DNA of 64,000 nucleotides from Albifimbria verrucaria. Taxonomy: Eukaryota; Ascomycota; Sordariomycetes; Hypocreales; Stachybotryaceae. Below the pieces are notes generated by a model. It was not told the DNA's origin and made no database searches. It was given only the letters and a program-made list of their open reading frames with translations. Shown here piece by piece: positions 1-12,449 of this stretch. Where the stretch lies: the NCBI GenBank assembly GCA_020081605.1, contig JAHREC010000013.1:1364001-1428000 (forward strand), read 5' to 3'. The position numbers were made by a program, and so were the translations under genes. Each line of letters starts with the position of its first letter. Position 1 is the stretch's first letter.

Positions 1-297
1 GCGAAGACAAGGTTAGCATGAGGAAGCAGCCAATGGGTATAGAGGGTAAGGAAAGGAAGCTATGTTCTCACGGATTCGTTTCCATTCCGGCACCTCAAAG
101 GCACCGACAGGCTCTTTATGGCGTTCTTGGTTCTGGTGTAGGTCAATGCCAGCACGATCTGGCCTCGCCTGTGTAGGATCCCATTCTTGAGGCAGTGGGT
201 TAAAGCTCAGCTTGCGCGCGTGGAGGCTGGCATCGCTGCCACGGCGGACGTGTTGCTCGCGCAAAGTCTCGATGCTTGCAACTCGGTGAAGCGACAT
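1..297 (-). CDS. 5' part of an unrecognised protein-coding gene
   Basis: The reading frame starts at an ATG at 295-297 (N-terminus MSLHRVASIETLREQHVRR) and stays open leftwards for about 95 codons to a stop at position 13. The amino-acid mix (charged, with EWDP, GIDLHQNQERHKEP and EVPEWKRIR) looks like real protein and not random translation. The frame also runs upstream of this ATG to 609, but that part is Ser/Arg-rich and leader-like. The stop near the window edge could be the true end, could lie in an intron (a GTGAGA donor-like site is near 72-77 and a CTAAC branch-like site near 12-16), or could follow a frameshift as in most genes here. No domain was recognised and no function is proposed. 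Confidence 0.4.
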
Positions 298-1720
298 GAC
301 GAGCTGGGAGCGACGGACGGAGCGAAATAGACGAGCGGAACCTCTTCTCGGGTAATAACTTAGGAAGTGAAGTGGGCTGCCGCCTGCTCCTAGCGAGCTG
401 TTACTGAAGAGGGAAGAGATGAGGTGCTTGCTGGCTGGAATTGCGATGTCCCGGCATGGAAAAGAGAGAGACTGGCAGAAGAAAGACAGTCGAAGATGCG
501 AGATTGCACTGAACCCACCTCTTGATCGAGATCCGGAGCGGATGGAGCAGAAAGAAAAACCGGCTTCAACCAAAGCGTCTCTCCCGCGCGCGCGCCAAGG
601 GCGGTTCAAGGTAGGAAGCTGAGAGTCGAACTACGCACAGTCTATGGATCACGAGGGTGCATGGCTCCCCATTCCCCATCCAGTCTCGACACCGAAGCAA
701 GCAAGTGGGGACGCATCGACGTCAGCCATTTGCATTCCTCATTTACATCACCACTTTGCTGCGCTACGCCGTACTGCACTGTACCTACCTAGCTAGGTAG
801 TTAAATATCGCCACAGCCACTATCCAACCCCAGAGCGCGATGCCAGCGTAATGGGCAATTCCAAATATATCGAGAGACGGGACAGACTGACGCTTGATTG
901 GTTACCTGGATGGCAACGTCCTCGTAGCGCCTCGTGGCTTTCATGTGACCCCGACGTATGTTTGGTAGCTTAGTAGGTAGCTACTAAGGTAGGGTAGGTA
1001 AGGTAGGTAGGTACGGTAGATACACAACCTGTGATACCATGTCTTAGGTACTGTATTTGCCTTTGGACGGATTACATAGCCATTACGCCAACACAAACGC
1101 CAACGCCAGCGCCATGCCACGGAGCCGGGAAGTGGAGAACGGTCCCAGCAGCCTAACCCCCAGGCTGAGGTTGCAGCGGCGGCTAAGGCTGGACGCTCTG
1201 ACACCGCGGTCCCCTCACTGGACGCGACTCGGCTCGACTTCACCTCACCCTCACCTCCATGCGCCGAGGACAAAGTATAGAATTACAATTATACCAAGAA
1301 GCATCATATCACACCACCTAGGGCAGGGAGACGAGTCATCGAAAATGTACAGAAACCGCAGACAGTTTACCAAAAAAATTTGCTTGGGTATTCCCTCGCC
1401 CGCTACTTGTCAAGATCGATTCGGGAGATGCTGACAGCGGCTAGGCCGGACCTCGCAGGTAGTTGTTGTCAAGCCACGACCACAGGTCTTCTGGTTTGAA
1501 ACCAGCCAGCTCACCGAATAAGCCCGCCCTCTCCCTATCGAACACAAGCCAAAGTTTTTACAAACCCTAGCAACCGCTAGGTTCCCGGGACTTGCATGCC
1601 GCATACATCGACCGTCGTCCGAAAATGGCACACTGCTGCATTACAGAATATGCACACGAAGACGAAACAAAACGCTTGCCATCACAAAGCTCAACTCATG
1701 TCGTTGTCCATCGTGAGAGC
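298..1720. other. Intergenic region, no supported gene
   Basis: No ORF here has convincing protein character. The stretch has two clusters of TAGGTAGGTA/TACCTACC-type short repeats, at about 781-803 and 961-1018. The rest is unremarkable 5' and 3' flanking sequence of the two minus-strand genes around it. Confidence 0.5.
961..1018. repeat. Cluster of GGTAGGTA-type short repeats
   Basis: A run of overlapping GTAGGTA, GGTAGGTA and TAGCTACTAAGGTAGGG units, imperfect and partly self-complementary. The same word recurs in other intergenic stretches of the window. Confidence 0.7.
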
Positions 1721-3097
1721 TTAGAAGTATCGGACAACTGCCTTGCCGCCGCTGCGCAGCCCGGTCTACATCAAACAGCATTGTTAGTTTCTCTGCGCTG
1801 CTAGAATTACTCAAGGGGTCATGTCCGGATCAAGCTTACCGTGCAACCGTCTGAACCTCCGGTGAACTGGCCATTGACAAACGCGCACTTGCTGTTAACG
1901 TCACCGGTGATCTCAATGTTGAAGTCCAACTCGGCGTGGCTGGAAGGAAGGTTTCGGAAGATGGAAATGTATGTGATGCCGTCGCTGGCCTTGCCGACAC
2001 CGAGAATGGTGGGAGACCAGTTGCCGGCTCCGCTGGGGTCCTTGGCGCTGTTCCAGACACAGGCATCCTTCAGGCCGTATCCCTTCTTGTTGATGTACAT
2101 CTGAGCCGAGGTCTTCATGCCGTCCCAGATGTAGTAGTTATCCTGGCTTGGGTTGCAGACCTCCACAGAGGCGCCGGGCTTTGCCAGGATGGGGATGACC
2201 ATGGCCTCGTTTCCGGGGTAGTCGGTACGGCAGGTAGCAACCTCCTCGTCGAGGTCGTTCTGGATGGTAACGCCGCCCTCGCCCTTCTCGCAGAGCGTGG
2301 GGTACTCGGGTCGGGTGAGCTCCAGGTAGCCGTCGGAGTTGCAGTAGAGGCCACCGATGGACTGCTTAGTTGCGCCCTGGGCCTTGGGCCACTGGGTCTT
2401 CTGGTATCCGGCAGGGCAGGCGTACGAGCACATGGCGCCCTCAGAACAGGTCTCGCCAGCAATGCCAGTAATGATCTTGCTGATGGTCATCGAGGCGGAG
2501 GTGAAGTCGGGAACGAACTGAAGACTAGACCAGCCGCCCAGATCGAGCCAGTCAAGAGCAACGGCGCCGTACTTGGAGGGGAACTCGGAGCAAAGGACCT
2601 TGCCGCTGGGGAACTTGGCATCCAGGCCACCAGCGCTCAGGTCAGGGGAGGGCTCGGCGGACTTGGTGGGCTTGGGAGCCGGAGGGGCCTCGGACTTGGT
2701 CGTGGGCTCGGGTTCGGGCTCGGCCGTGGTAGTGGGAGCTGGGGCCGAGGTTGACACTTCCTTGGACTCGACGAACTTGGCGCCCATATCGGGCTCGGCG
2801 CTGGAGGTGGTCGGCTTGGGGGAGGAGGGGAGGAGAGAAGGTCAGGGTGGTCTCGCCAATGATAACGAAGTCGCCCTCCTCAAGACCCTCGTGGGCCTCG
2901 GAGGCATTGATCACCTTTCCATCCAGCTCGTAGACGGTCTCGGTGGGACCAACAACGTACTTGGTGACGGCATCGGCCTCGCGCTTCTCGACAGGGGTAC
3001 CGACATTCTTCTTGACGTGGTGGTGCTGGTGGTGGCGGTCGGCGACGGCACCGGCGACAAGGGAAGCCGCAAGGCTGTACTTGATGAAGGCCTTCAT
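1721..3097 (-). CDS. SUN-family secreted beta-glucosidase (GH132)
   Basis: Exons 1840-3097 and 1721-1765; the 74-bp intron 1766-1839 has a GTAAGC donor, an AACTAAC branch site and a TAG acceptor, and splicing gives the C-terminus GCTTGLRSGGKAVVRYF. The protein starts with a signal peptide (MKAFIKYSLAASLVAGAVA), then a His-rich and KR-containing propeptide-like region, then a Pro/Thr/Glu linker. The SUN domain begins at CSEFPSKYGAVALDW and carries the family's Cys-rich block (CSEGAMCSYACPAGY) and YNNY-like core. Known family role: cell-wall beta-1,3-glucan remodelling and septation. Secretion to the wall is inferred from the signal peptide. There is one frame break near 2815-2830 in a C/T-rich run; removing one base gives 1302 nt (433 aa). 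No GT-AG intron explains the break. Confidence 0.92.
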
Positions 3098-6000
3098 GGT
3101 TACTCGTTTGTATCAGGTTACGGGTCTACACGAAGCAGAGCTCAGTTAGCACCATGGATCGAGCAATTGGCACGTCACCGTCTGAGCAACCCAAAGGCCT
3201 CTGGGAGGGCTGGAAGCGGCCAAGTTCCCGCAACGGGCGTGGTAGACATGGTCGGGGCTCACGAACCTGAAGCGAATATTGATATTGACGGATAGATAGG
3301 TTGTAGGATCCGTAGGGAACGAATGTTCTCAAGCGAGCGTGGTGGCACTATAAACCGGGCTTAAAAGAGCGTGATAGAGAGCATAGACTCTCAGTTGGGA
3401 GGAAGCGCGACGAGCGGATAGACGCCTGGAGGGGAGGAAGAGAGGGAGGGAGGAGAAGGGAGGGCGAGGGAGTTAGTTGAAGACGAGTTTGGTGTTCTGA
3501 GACCCAGACCAGGATCAGGTCCCCAGACCAACAGGCCTGGCAGGGACGGTGCCAGAGAGACACACAGCGACCCATCGAGCCAAGAAGGGGATAGGAGGGG
3601 ACGCTTGGTTGCGACCAGGCCTGGGAAATTACCTGTCGTCAGTGGGCGATGCGCCATAAGTGCAAGGCGCGTACACGGTACGGGGCTGGTCAGGAGGACC
3701 AGCAGTTACGGGGCTAGCCAGGTACACATGTGCCAGCGCCAAGGTACTTGGATTTCCAGCTCCTCCCGCAACCCCTGAAAGTAGCTTTAGTCATTCCGCG
3801 GGGTACCTAACGGTCGCGGCTTGGATGAGCGGTCAGGTAGCCAAGACTAAGATCGGCGACACGACTCATAAATTGTGTTAAAGGGACCGTCTCTACTATC
3901 CAGGTCAAGCGGATTTTTTATGATTGATTACGACGTCCCAAGCAAACCAGCAAATGAGCCACCGCAAGCTACCAAGTCTTGGTTTGGTTGGTTTGGCGCG
4001 ATAGCGCAGGTCTGGAGTAATTACAGCTCACGTTGTTTGTGCTGGCCAGCCTCCGCTACTGCCAGAAGCGAGCGGAGGCTGAAGATGGTGAAAAATAGGA
4101 GGCGCCCCGTCCTAACGCGATACATACATTCTTCAATTTCCGTAGCGCTTCCCGTTCGGTCTGAGGATGAGTCCCAAGCCCAGCCCATGGCGGTCGGACT
4201 GGTGGATGAAACGACACACTCTCGCGTGCATTTTTGCGTAGTCATCGCTGGGTCGTGGAGCCATTTTTAACCGCCAGCCGACAGAGATTTCATCCCACAC
4301 GGCTAACACGAGTCTTTTTTTCTCTCATCCTCTCATGTGTGTGCCAGACGACCTAGGTAGATGTTTGAAGTGAACGGGGTGGCTGGACGATGTGAAGGCG
4401 ACATGCAAGGAACCGATCCTTAATGGGTGGATCTTAGCCGCCTCGGGTACCTGGAGCCTTTCCACATTTGGTAAAACGCAAGCTCTCGCAACATGGAACG
4501 GCCGAAAGGGCTCGGTGGTCCCAGGCCATTCACAAAGCTCAAACAATGGCCTGGTGTGCCCAGGTGCTTGATTTCGCATTTCCTAGGAGCGAAGTTGCTC
4601 GGCGGCTGTGACCCTCTTCCCCTCCCTTCTGGCCCCCATGGACGTGGAATAAGGGTCTGACAACGCGCAAGGATAAGATCGTGCTCGCCGGCTGAATCAA
4701 GCTGATTCATGAGTCTCTGTGGTCCGTTCAGGCAATCACCCCCAGGCCCTTGCTGCATAGCCTCGCTGGTCAATCAGATGGTGTAACGGCTGATGCTGGT
4801 CACGTTGTTCCAGTTCGGTCCAAGTCGCAAAAACGTCCGTCCATCCAAGGTAACCACTCAGCTCTATTGGCACCACGAACCCCTTTTCAGTAGCAAATCC
4901 GCAGAGCGTATGCATGCGCGGGTAACCTGTCGTATCCAATTCAGGTGATGTGCCAATTCAGGGCCTTGCGTTTCCCAGAAAGGGCAGGATAAGATCATCG
5001 GCAATTGTCCATCGCAATCTTAACGCCATGCAGGAGCAGCAAAACAAACAGCAACGGCCATGCTCGCCAATCAAAGCCAACCACTGCTTAAGCAAATTGA
5101 TTTCTACGGAAACAGACGGCAATACAAGACGGCTGCTTATCCCACCCCAGCCTAACACGCACAGCTGGCGTGGTCTAGGGATTTGCTCATTTGGGATTCG
5201 TAGCCAATCTCCGGTGCAATACTGTGATCGGCAGCACTTTTCCGTCGGCAAGCATTCAGCACCATCCTCCAAAGGATTAACTCACCCTGCACTGATGTGC
5301 AACGGTTTGGCTCTTCGCCGCGCGACATCGGAAGCACTGATGCGCCTGCATGTGCCCAGATTCCCAAGACCTACTTACAATTCCTTCTGGTGGCAACGTT
5401 GTTGACTCTTCTCCACACCTATCAGCAGCTGCCAGATCTTAACCTCGCCCTTGCTTCACCAGCATGCTGGGATGGGGCCTGTGCAGTAATGTTGCTGGGT
5501 GAATCCGGCAAGTATGGTAGGTAGAAAGTACCGCGCTACACGGTCAACGGAGGCCGCAAACAGACGAAATGCCACTTAATTTGAGATTGTCTACGGCGTA
5601 TGGCTTAATGGGTCTGAACATTCAGTATGCATTTCTGGAGAAACCAGGGCTTCTCCTCAATCGATCACAATGTGGGGGTCCCAACACAAAGTGGTTATCC
5701 CGAGCATTGTAAGCCTTGCTTTTGCATACCTAGTACCTAGGTAGTGCTCTAGTGTTCTAGGATCCCTGAATGGAGCCTGTACGCATTGTTCAAACTTAAA
5801 CGTGTATCATCGGTCAATATCGCCGTGTGCCGTTGCGCCTTTGACGTAACTACTGTCCTCCAAATATGCAACTTCACGTTGATTGCATCGCTACGTTAGT
5901 CCCTTGACGATAGCAATTAATCACACCGACTATAGGGTCACCGAAGTTACCAAATGTCCGGGATGCTCAACATTATCTGATGCCCGCCGGCCGCTATGGC

Positions 6001-9000
6001 ACCTGGTGGGTTGCCGCGGTCGCCCACATTCCGATCAGAACGTCCCCATATCGTCGCAGTAACGTCGCGATCGCATAGCCCGATTCTGGAATGCTCGTAG
6101 CCGTGGCTAGGCTGTTTCGTAGTCAGTATCCGCACAACGTCACCTACGGGGCTGGCATCCACCAGCAGCCCTGGCTTGCCTGGATTCCGATATCCATTTA
6201 AGTGCTTGACACTGGGGAATAGGAAGAAAAGAGGTGATCCATACAACAAAATACTACCACTAACATCTAAACCATTTGCCACAACTCATGTAGTGACTGC
6301 ATGTATCAGTCCCGTGCCCGCTTCAGTAATTTACAATTCAAGTGCCTTTTATGGATTCTGAATGGCTCAATATACCGCTTCTATGTGCAACATCACCGGG
6401 TCAAGAGCTCCGGGGCGGCTTTGCCACCAATTTTCGAGTTGAATGCCATCCATGACGTCGCGCAATCGCCTCTCAAGCTCATAAAATTGTTGATATAGAC
6501 TGAGATTTAGATAAGATACTGGTTGTCATGTCCTATTCATTTAAACCTTCTCCAATCAGACGATACGAAAGCCGTAAGGTCTCCAATGAGATACGCACCA
6601 GCTGTGTGTGATCGTCCGTCGTTGCCTGCGTTAATACAAATACGACGGTGACGGTAGCCATAACCAGGACAACAGGAACACATCAGGTTAACAAGGACCT
6701 ATAGTGTGGGTCCACCACGAGTTCTTTGGTCAAGCATTGAGGAATATCTGACGTTAGCGATCGAGATTGGGCCGATCTCCGCAGGCGTATTGAGCGTAAG
6801 GCATCACTTTGAGGCAAAACTCGCTAGTTCGACGAGCGGTGGCTGGGCTGAAGATCGGCAACAGGCAGGTTGACGTTTGATGAGTTGCTGGGGATGCAGA
6901 ACGAGGCCATCCTATCTGGCTTGTAACGATAACCTCGTCTGACTGACAGATGTGAAGATGTCGTGTCGCGTCATATCATCCGTCACATCCGGGCCGAACT
7001 GTCACCCGATGCCTTGGGTTCTCTGGAAGCCAAGTAGCCAGACACACCACCGAAGGACAGTTTCGGCTATTTTTTGCGGGAGAGTCATCACGGCAGTTGA
7101 ATTCAGCTAAGCCAAGACAAAGCCTCCTCCTGGCTTGCGAGCTAGTGCGGTGAAGCTGTAGGATCAAACGTCACTAGACGTTGGCTGAGCCCAGGATTCC
7201 GGTTGGAATCCTGACTGCTGCTCCTGTCTCCAGCCCATCGGAGCAACTGGACGCTCGTCCGTTGAAACAGGTGCCTAAGGATGGATGCCAAAGATCCACA
7301 GGAGAGCACGCGAATCCAATGATGAGAGCGAGAGAGAGGTAAGGCTGAATTGTCGTTTAGGTCCACCTCTCGTGCCATCTCTTATCTCATCCGCACGCAG
7401 AACATGGGCGGTGAAATTTTGGGGTATGTGAAGAGCGGTGGTCTATCACGGCAGCATTCCTAATAGTCGTGTGATATTGGGGTAAACGCATTTGGCGTTT
7501 GCATGGATGAGCTTTACTTTAAAAGTCGTGATTTGCTTTTTGATTAAACGTCACACCGGCCGAGGTGCTGTAGGCAGGTGTTTGCTTGATGCGTCAACCC
7601 GCAAACCAAGATTTCAGCCCCCTCGGTGGTGCTTGTACCTCCAATGTAGCGAACCAGCCCAACGAAGGTGGCTGCTGACCTGAACGTGGCGCAACCGACA
7701 GAACCAGATTGGGATCTTTCACCGTAAACATAGGCTGGTTAGGTTAGGTAGACGGGTACTGTAAGCACAGAAATGGATGTCAGTCTCAGACGTGGCTGTT
7801 ATAGTCAATGCCGTCGGTGGCTGAGACATGACTGGAGCTTGTGCCCTACTTACTTGAGCAGGATACTCCGGGGAGAATATTGAATCCCAAAGCAATCTAT
7901 CGAAACATAGGTGCATAGACAGACGTCAGAGCTGGTGAGCACCTTTGTCCCGTTGTGGACAAGGCATGATGGTCCTGACAGTTGCATGTTACGGTGCGGT
8001 GCGGTAACAAGGTACAGTATGAGGTGAGGAGGCCCACTCCGCTTCGCCGCAACACCGCCACGCCCTAGTCCATGGCCATTCTCATTCTTTGTTACAGACT
8101 TACGTGCCTCCTCCTGCCAGCAGGCCAATCGCATAACCAGAACTGCACAAAGATTGAATTCACGATCCGTAAAGTCTCAATTGGTGTGTTCAAACTCGGC
8201 TTGGCACAAAGCGAGCGCTTGCCTCGTGGCCGGCGAACGTTTCTTACGAGGTGGAACCGGGGCCCCGTGCCTCTCCATGTGGGCTGTGCCGACTCCGTAC
8301 AAGAGGGTGCTAGTTGGGACGACCGGTGGACAAAATCCATCCGTCACACACCTGTGATTCGTCTACGTATCGCCAGTTCAGCCTAGCCTCGGGCGAGGTT
8401 CTTCGACAGACGCCTGTGAGAATCGGAGCGTTTGCCGCCATGGATTTCAGACACATGATATGAAAGGAGAAATGTGATATAAGCCACACTGTTTCGTGAC
8501 GGTAGCTGAATAAGCAGTACATCACGAAACCGCCAAGCGATGAAGAATACTTCGCATCCCCTTGAACTGGGAAGGATTAAGGAGGTCAACAGCTTGCTAC
8601 TAGAGGGGTCCAAACTGCAAGCCGTGCACAGCTCAATCACTCGACAGAGGACATGCCTTGGTCTCTCACCGTGGACACGACCAAGACGACCTGGTCATGG
8701 TGGGTGGTTACAAGGGTGTTGCCGTGTAAGCCAGCCTTGTCCAGGTCGTCTTCGTACGAGAATGAGCTAACTAACCTCGGATCACGGATTCATACCCTTT
8801 GCTTCACCTCAGCATGCGAAGCTGTGTGTGTGCGTCGACACCCGAGGCGTGTGAGGTACGAGACTAGCCCCCAATATGAAAAGAATGTTGTTAAAACACG
8901 TTCGTTGGTGGTTGACGCAGGCGAGTGAGGTAAAACCCCAACGCACCGGGCGGGCGGGTTGTACTGGATGTAGCAAGGCCACGCAAAGCAGACTAGTCGT

Positions 9001-9816
9001 GGATCTGCTCTGCTCATCTGATTTTGTCACCGTTGCCGATTGCCTCACCCGCTGACGTCTCCCTGGTCCTGGCTTGCCTTACTGCAGTTAGCTAGCCCCA
9101 CCGCTCCTGGCTCCTGTTCCTCCTCCTCCTGTCCTGTCTTTTGTCTTTACGCCCCAGCCCGCCAGCTCCCTGCAGATGGGTGTTTGCAGCGGTGGCTACA
9201 GGTACCTAGTCTCCAGGTGAGGTCCTTGGGTCCCAGGAGCTACCAGCTAGCAGGCCTGGTGGGTAGCAGGTACTCGGTACTCCGTACCTTTGGGTAAAAG
9301 TCTAAAGGTACTGCCCAGGTACCGGTGCGGCTTCGCCAGCTTACTGGTTCGTCGCCTCCACTCTTGCCTTGCTGAGCCCAGCCCCAGCCTCAGCAAGCCG
9401 CCGCGCCGCCCCGGCCAACATCATCCTCTTCCTCTTCTCACATCACCCACCTCGCAATTGGCGCTGGTCCCAGTATCGCGACAAGACATCGCGTCAAAAC
9501 TTTTCACAACAACACCAGAATTTCCATCCCACGGTTGCTTTCTGTCCGCTGGTCTTTCCTGACTGCTCCTCTCCGTGCTTCATCCTCATTAGCTTAATTT
9601 TCCTCCTCGCCACGCCTGCCTGGGCCCCCGACAAGTGCACCAGCGACAGACCTTGACAGGCAGCTCTCGCCACGTTCTTCAGCCACACCTCTCATGTCCG
9701 CCTCGACATGTGTCGTTGATCGAGCTGTTAGCTGTTAACCATCGCGACTCTTTCCACAACTGAGTCCTGCGCATCAAAATTTGTAATTCTGGTCTCTCCT
9801 CCTACCGCCGCACCGT
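3098..9816. other. Long gene-free stretch between divergent genes
   Basis: About 6.7 kb between the start of the SUN gene and the start of the zinc-finger gene. ORFs up to about 150 codons exist on both strands, but none has recognisable motifs, a clear exon-intron pattern or natural amino-acid composition. TAGGTAGG/TACCTAGGTA words occur near 4348, 5727-5745, 7737-7750 and 9200. From about 9050 the plus strand turns C/T-rich, which suits the promoter and leader of the downstream gene. No transposon-like inverted or direct terminal repeats were seen. A weakly conserved gene broken by indels could be missed. Confidence 0.5.
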
Positions 9817-11618
9817 ATGGCATCCAACGCTGGCGCTGTTGCGACCGAAGCCCCGCCCTCGACTCATCCTACTGCCGGCCCTCCTCGCTCGTCACGACGG
9901 ACGACATTGGCGCAAGGCTGTTGAAGCGCCCGCGCGAACCTGAGCCCACATCGCCGCGATCCTTGGCCGCTCAAAAGCTCAATCCCTCGGTTCACCAGCC
10001 AAGTCGGCTCGCCTGGCACTTGCGACCGTGCATTCTCCTCCGCCCCTTACAGGCGCCGCTGCTCTTGAAGACGAGCGTCGGCGTCGTGAAGAGCTGTTGC
10101 AGCAGCAACCTCCGAGTCCACCACCGATCACCGAGAACCCAAGCCACAGGGCGCTGGCATCACTCATGTCGGGTGCTACTCAAGCAATGAGTCGTCCTTC
10201 GGACGTGCCAGTGCCTGCTCCGACGGCGACCATGGAACCCGCCCCCAAAAGCCCAACACTACTTTCCATGCCTCCAAGCAATGCTCCCCGTATCGAGGAT
10301 CGTGATGAGACTAGCCCGCAGAGCGCGACGAGTTTTTCGGGAGTTCCCGTGACTGAGAGTCCCTCTCCCATGGATGTGGACGCCAAGGGCGACCCCATCT
10401 CCTCGCAACACGTTGCCACAGCCGCCCACGGGGAGAGATCGCAACCCAGTTCTTTATCATACCCAGGATCTCTACAGGCTGCAGGCGCCGTACCAGAGCC
10501 TCCTGCACGCGGCATGAGCTTCCCATGCCCTCTCCAGGACAGACCTCTCCTACATCTACGAGTGGCAAGAAACACAAGTGTCCGTACTGCAACACCGAGT
10601 TCACCCGCCACCACAACCTTAAGAGCCACCTCCTGACGCACAGCCAAGAAAAGCCTTATGTTTGCACAGAATGCCAGATGCGCTTCCGTCGTTTGCATGA
10701 CTTGAAGCGGCACGGCAAGCTTCACACCGGAGAGAAGCCCCACGTATGCCCAAAATGTGATCGGAAGTTTGCACGAGGCGACGCCCTCGCACGACACAGC
10801 AAAGGTGCTGGTGGTTGTGCTGGACGACGATCCAGTATGGGCAGTTTTGCGGACGGTGACGAATTAGACGTCGGTGATGGCGATGATTCCACGATGTCGG
10901 GGCTAGCCTACGACAACGGCGAAGAAGACGAATTCCGACGACAGAGCATGCCTGGCATCAGCACTCAACACCAGGGGATGCGTACGGCACTCACTCCCGC
11001 ACCTATCCGCCGGCGGGTCCTCGTTCTTCAGGAAGTGGCCTCTATCCGCCTGGCGTAGGGCAAGCTCAGGGGAGCACAAGCACTTCTGGCAGCATACAGA
11101 ACAGCATGGGAGGAACTCATACTCCTAACACAAGCATCTCGTCTCTGCCCGTCAGTGGTGGTGGCGCGGGCGTGTATTCCCAAGCCGGCATGACGGAGAG
11201 CCCCAAGGCTTTGAGCCCTGGCGCTCAAGGTCAAGACTCATCGGGTGTAGCACGTCAGCGGTCGCCGAATCTCTCGCAGCAACAACCACAGCAGCAGCAA
11301 CAGCAGTACGGAAGACGTCAATCCGATCTCCAGTCGCCTCATGGTGGGCAAGCTCGACCTAAGCTGCCAGGCCTGTCGCACCCTGGCTTTGCCGCCCCTA
11401 ACTCGACTGGGTTACCACATGGCCGCAACTCAAGCGGAGCGCAACCTAGTGGAGACAGCGGTAACATGTTTGCGCAGAGTGACCCCAGTGTGTGGGCTTA
11501 CATCCAGACCTTGGAAGAGAAGGTTAAATCGTTGTCTGATAAAGTTGTCACTCTAGACCAGGAAGTGGCAAGCTTGAAGAAGCAACTAGAGCCACGTGAG
11601 GGCTCGATTACAGGCTAA
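9817..11618 (+). CDS. C2H2 zinc-finger transcription factor with C-terminal coiled coil
   Basis: Start ATG at 9817 (MASNAGAVATEAPPS). No intron was seen. Three C2H2 fingers in tandem lie at about 10576-10815: CPYCNTEFTRHHNLKSHLLTH, CTECQMRFRRLHDLKRHGKLH with a TGEKPH linker, and a third (CPKCDRKFARGDALARH). The N-terminal half is Pro/Ser-rich with KRPREPEPTSP; the middle is acidic; a Gln run sits at about 11274-11306; the end (about 11505-11590) is a heptad coiled coil, IQTLEEKVKSLSDKVVTLDQ. Nuclear DNA-binding regulator by family; the target is unknown and I do not assign a symbol. Four frame breaks (about 9890, 10010, 10528 and 10974) each need one added base, giving 1806 nt and 601 aa. The fingers and the coiled coil are intact. 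Confidence 0.85.
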
Positions 11619-12449
11619 GCTGACTCCTTGAGTCTGTGGCGCCACAAATGATTATGCAAATCTGTCTTTATTCTGGTGCAAATGGCATTTTTTCTTTGCT
11701 CTGTCACAATCGTTTTATGGCATGGTTGGCATGTAACTGCAGCAGATTGGCGTTCAACGTGGATTGGGCCACTGGTTGTGGATGGTAGGGGCCTCCACCT
11801 AAAAGGGCGATTACGGATGATTTCCCAAGATGCGGGGCTTCTTATTGTATTGTATTATACGCAGTTGGTGTCTTTAAAGATAGGTTGCCTCGTGGCTTTG
11901 CTGAGATGTGGTTTTCATGTGAATCTTTGCTTGTGGGTGATGTCTGTCACTGTGCCTGGGCATGGCACAAGTCTAGAGGCTTTACGATATCTACTGAGGC
12001 AAAGCTATCACAGACCGAGAGTCTATCTACATAATATTGCCTCGGTTGTCTTTTTATGGTTCCAGTGACAATTCTGTCGTTCTTGTTGGTGCAGCCTTGT
12101 GGCTAGGGACGAGACAATGTTGATGGGCAAGCCACATGCAATGCTGAAAGCAGAAGTGACTCCTCGCACAGACCAGCCCATTAGTGAGTGGCTCAGTCAT
12201 GCATCACTCTTAGACGCATAACGTCATTCTCCACGCTTACATAGCCTTGCGACGTGCCCAGCATTGAATCATCATCATCGTCGGTTGGGTCGGCTTCTGT
12301 CCAGTCCCCTGCTTACGTAGCTACCGGGCCAGTAGCCGAGTATTTCAACAACGGAATACGCCAACCGCAGCGGCTCTCATCCTGTTGGCACTTGAAGCTT
12401 CGCGCCTCGCGTTTACAGTTTCGCTCCGGACGAAGCTTTCCCTGCCATC
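11619..12449. other. Intergenic: 3' UTR and DGAT2 promoter region
   Basis: The first part is T-rich and suits a 3' UTR. An open frame at 11676-12068 has hydrophobic but unnatural composition and is not called. The last 200 bp before 12450 are C/T-rich and suit a promoter and leader. Confidence 0.5.

Noticed and set aside
1936..2754. 272-codon plus-strand frame over the SUN gene
   Set aside because: Antisense shadow of a clearly conserved coding exon; Gly/Leu/Val-rich composition is the complement of Pro/Glu/Asn codons.
2800..2840. Programmed ribosomal frameshift in the SUN gene
   Set aside because: One-base breaks of the same kind occur in most genes here, so an assembly error is the simpler explanation.
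4950..5405. 151-codon plus-strand frame in the long gap
   Set aside because: Overlapped by an equally long antisense frame and no protein character in either.
7737..7750. Telomere-like GGTTAGGTTAGG
   Set aside because: Only two imperfect units inside a TAGGTAGG-type cluster; not TTAGGG repeats.
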